DNA from: an uncultured Atopobium sp.
GTDB lineage: Bacteria; Actinomycetota; Coriobacteriia; Coriobacteriales; Atopobiaceae
Length of the DNA stretch: 5,751 nt
Direction: 5' to 3'
NCBI GenBank assembly: GCA_938036925.1
Contig: CALHVU010000058.1
Location: 1-5,751, forward strand
Shown piece after piece: positions 5,336 through 5,751 of this stretch. Position numbers and translations under genes: made by a program. Below the pieces are notes generated by a model that made no database searches, was not told the origin of the DNA, and worked only from the letters and a program-made list of their open reading frames with translations. The stretch's first letter is position 1, and each line of letters begins with the position of its first letter.

Positions 5336-5608
5336 CTAAACCCGAGAAAGCACCACAACACACTCAACATGTACCGTTCTTAGAAATTGGTTGAAGATTT
5401 TTAATGTTTTCAGTTCGTAGCCGTTTTCGATTAGAACTTGTACGTCTCTTTTTTGTGTTTTTGGATTGCAAGAGATGTAGACCATTGTTTTTACACCACA
5501 AGAGATTATTTTTTCCAATGCTTTTTGGTTTATTCCGTCTCTTGGTGGATCTACGATTATTACATCTACCATTTCTTTTCTATTTTCAATTTCTTTTATG
5601 TTATAACC
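5336..5608 (-). pseudogene. C-terminal remnant of an RlmD/TrmA-type RNA (uracil-5-)-methyltransferase
   Basis: Read from just after an in-frame TGA (5611-5609), 90 codons encode the catalytic end of a class I SAM-dependent uracil-C5 methyltransferase. The motifs are IIVDPPRDG, then YISCNP with the nucleophilic Cys, and HVE near the end with the general-base Glu. The order and spacing match the last part of RlmD/TrmA enzymes, which are usually about 380-460 residues. The TRAM/RNA-binding part and the SAM-binding motifs are absent, so this fragment cannot be a working enzyme. The first ATG (5572) has no ribosome site. The DNA is visibly more AT-rich than the genes to the left, suggesting an origin in a low-GC Firmicute-like genome. 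A full-length functional copy elsewhere is likely but unseen. Confidence 0.8.
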
Positions 5609-5611
5609 TCA

Positions 5612-5751
5612 TTAAAATAACCCCCAGTTAGATTTGGAATGTTTTTTATTCTGTGTCACATAAAAATAAATAAATTGAATGGTTATAGCTAGAGCAAAAA
5701 TGGTTGTTATACTCACTACTATTATAGGATTAGAAGCAAAGATTAAAGAGA
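5612..5751 (-). CDS. C-terminal end of an unrecognised membrane protein (partial, runs off window)
   Basis: A minus-strand frame enters from the right edge and stays open for 45 codons to TAA at 5614-5612. It encodes one strongly hydrophobic stretch, with ASNPIIVVSITTIF and ALAITIQFIYFYV in succession. A short polar, basic tail follows, TQNKKHSKSNWGLF. This is what the last helix and cytoplasmic tail of a membrane protein look like. No family can be named from so little. The frame is short, AT-rich and without a visible start, so it could be chance or another fragment. Its stop lies one base from the stop codon that bounds the methyltransferase remnant. Confidence 0.35.
   Translation of the reverse strand, partial: SLIFASNPIIVVSITTIFALAITIQFIYFYVTQNKKHSKSNWGLF

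Noticed and set aside
5404..5631. Plus-strand Phe/Leu/Arg-rich open frames at the right end
   Set aside because: These are antisense shadows of the methyltransferase remnant. The aromatic-rich translation comes from AT-rich DNA.
5679..5751. ATG frame on the plus strand running off the right edge
   Set aside because: Only about 24 codons are visible, there is no Shine-Dalgarno site in the AT-rich bases before it, and the minus strand gives a more protein-like helix plus tail.
1..5751. CRISPR array, tRNA, rRNA or intact insertion sequence
   Set aside because: I found no regularly spaced repeats, no cloverleaf or rRNA-like stretch, and no transposase or integrase-like frame on either strand.

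Overview
The window is about 5.75 kb of moderately AT-rich bacterial DNA. Every gene reads leftward (minus strand) except one small antitoxin gene. Shine-Dalgarno sites, a Sec signal peptide, a MucBP/InlB-type repeat surface protein and an ATC-hydrolase-like gene suggest a Gram-positive anaerobe of the oral or gut type. A Coriobacteriia relative (Atopobium/Lancefieldella/Olsenella group) is my best guess, made from protein style only and not proven. The last 400 bases or so are clearly more AT-rich and look like a different, Firmicutes-like source.

Layout from left to right. 1-1557 (-): first 519 codons of a large secreted repeat protein, cut by the window edge. 1558-1750: untranslated leader with a perfect 11-bp hairpin. 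1751-1923 (-): detached copy of the C-terminal end of a CPBP membrane protease, about 91% identical in DNA to the intact gene nearby. 1920-1963: hairpin plus T-tract terminating the next gene. 1987-2250 (-): SemiSWEET sugar transporter of 87 aa. 2255-2293: perfect 12-bp hairpin whose 3' arm is the transporter's Shine-Dalgarno site. 2345-3334 (-): intact CPBP-family membrane protease. 3422-4030 (-): ATC-hydrolase-like protein. 4027-4254 (-): probable nucleoside-phosphorylase fragment ending in an ATGA overlap with the hydrolase start. 4248-4569 (+): promoter and orphan RelB/DinJ antitoxin. 4533-5306 (-): alpha/beta hydrolase converging on and overlapping the antitoxin. 5336-5608 (-): C-terminal remnant of an RlmD/TrmA-type RNA uracil methyltransferase. 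5612-5751 (-): C-terminal end of an unrecognised membrane protein, cut by the window edge.

The genes do not form one pathway. The region reads as an accessory, reshuffled stretch: three gene fragments, one antitoxin without a toxin, and a partial duplication bracketing a small transporter gene. The strongest candidates for new biology are the Shine-Dalgarno-sequestering hairpin before the SemiSWEET gene and its apparent sister hairpin after the duplicated CPBP tail. The paired arms of the two hairpins differ in a compensatory way.
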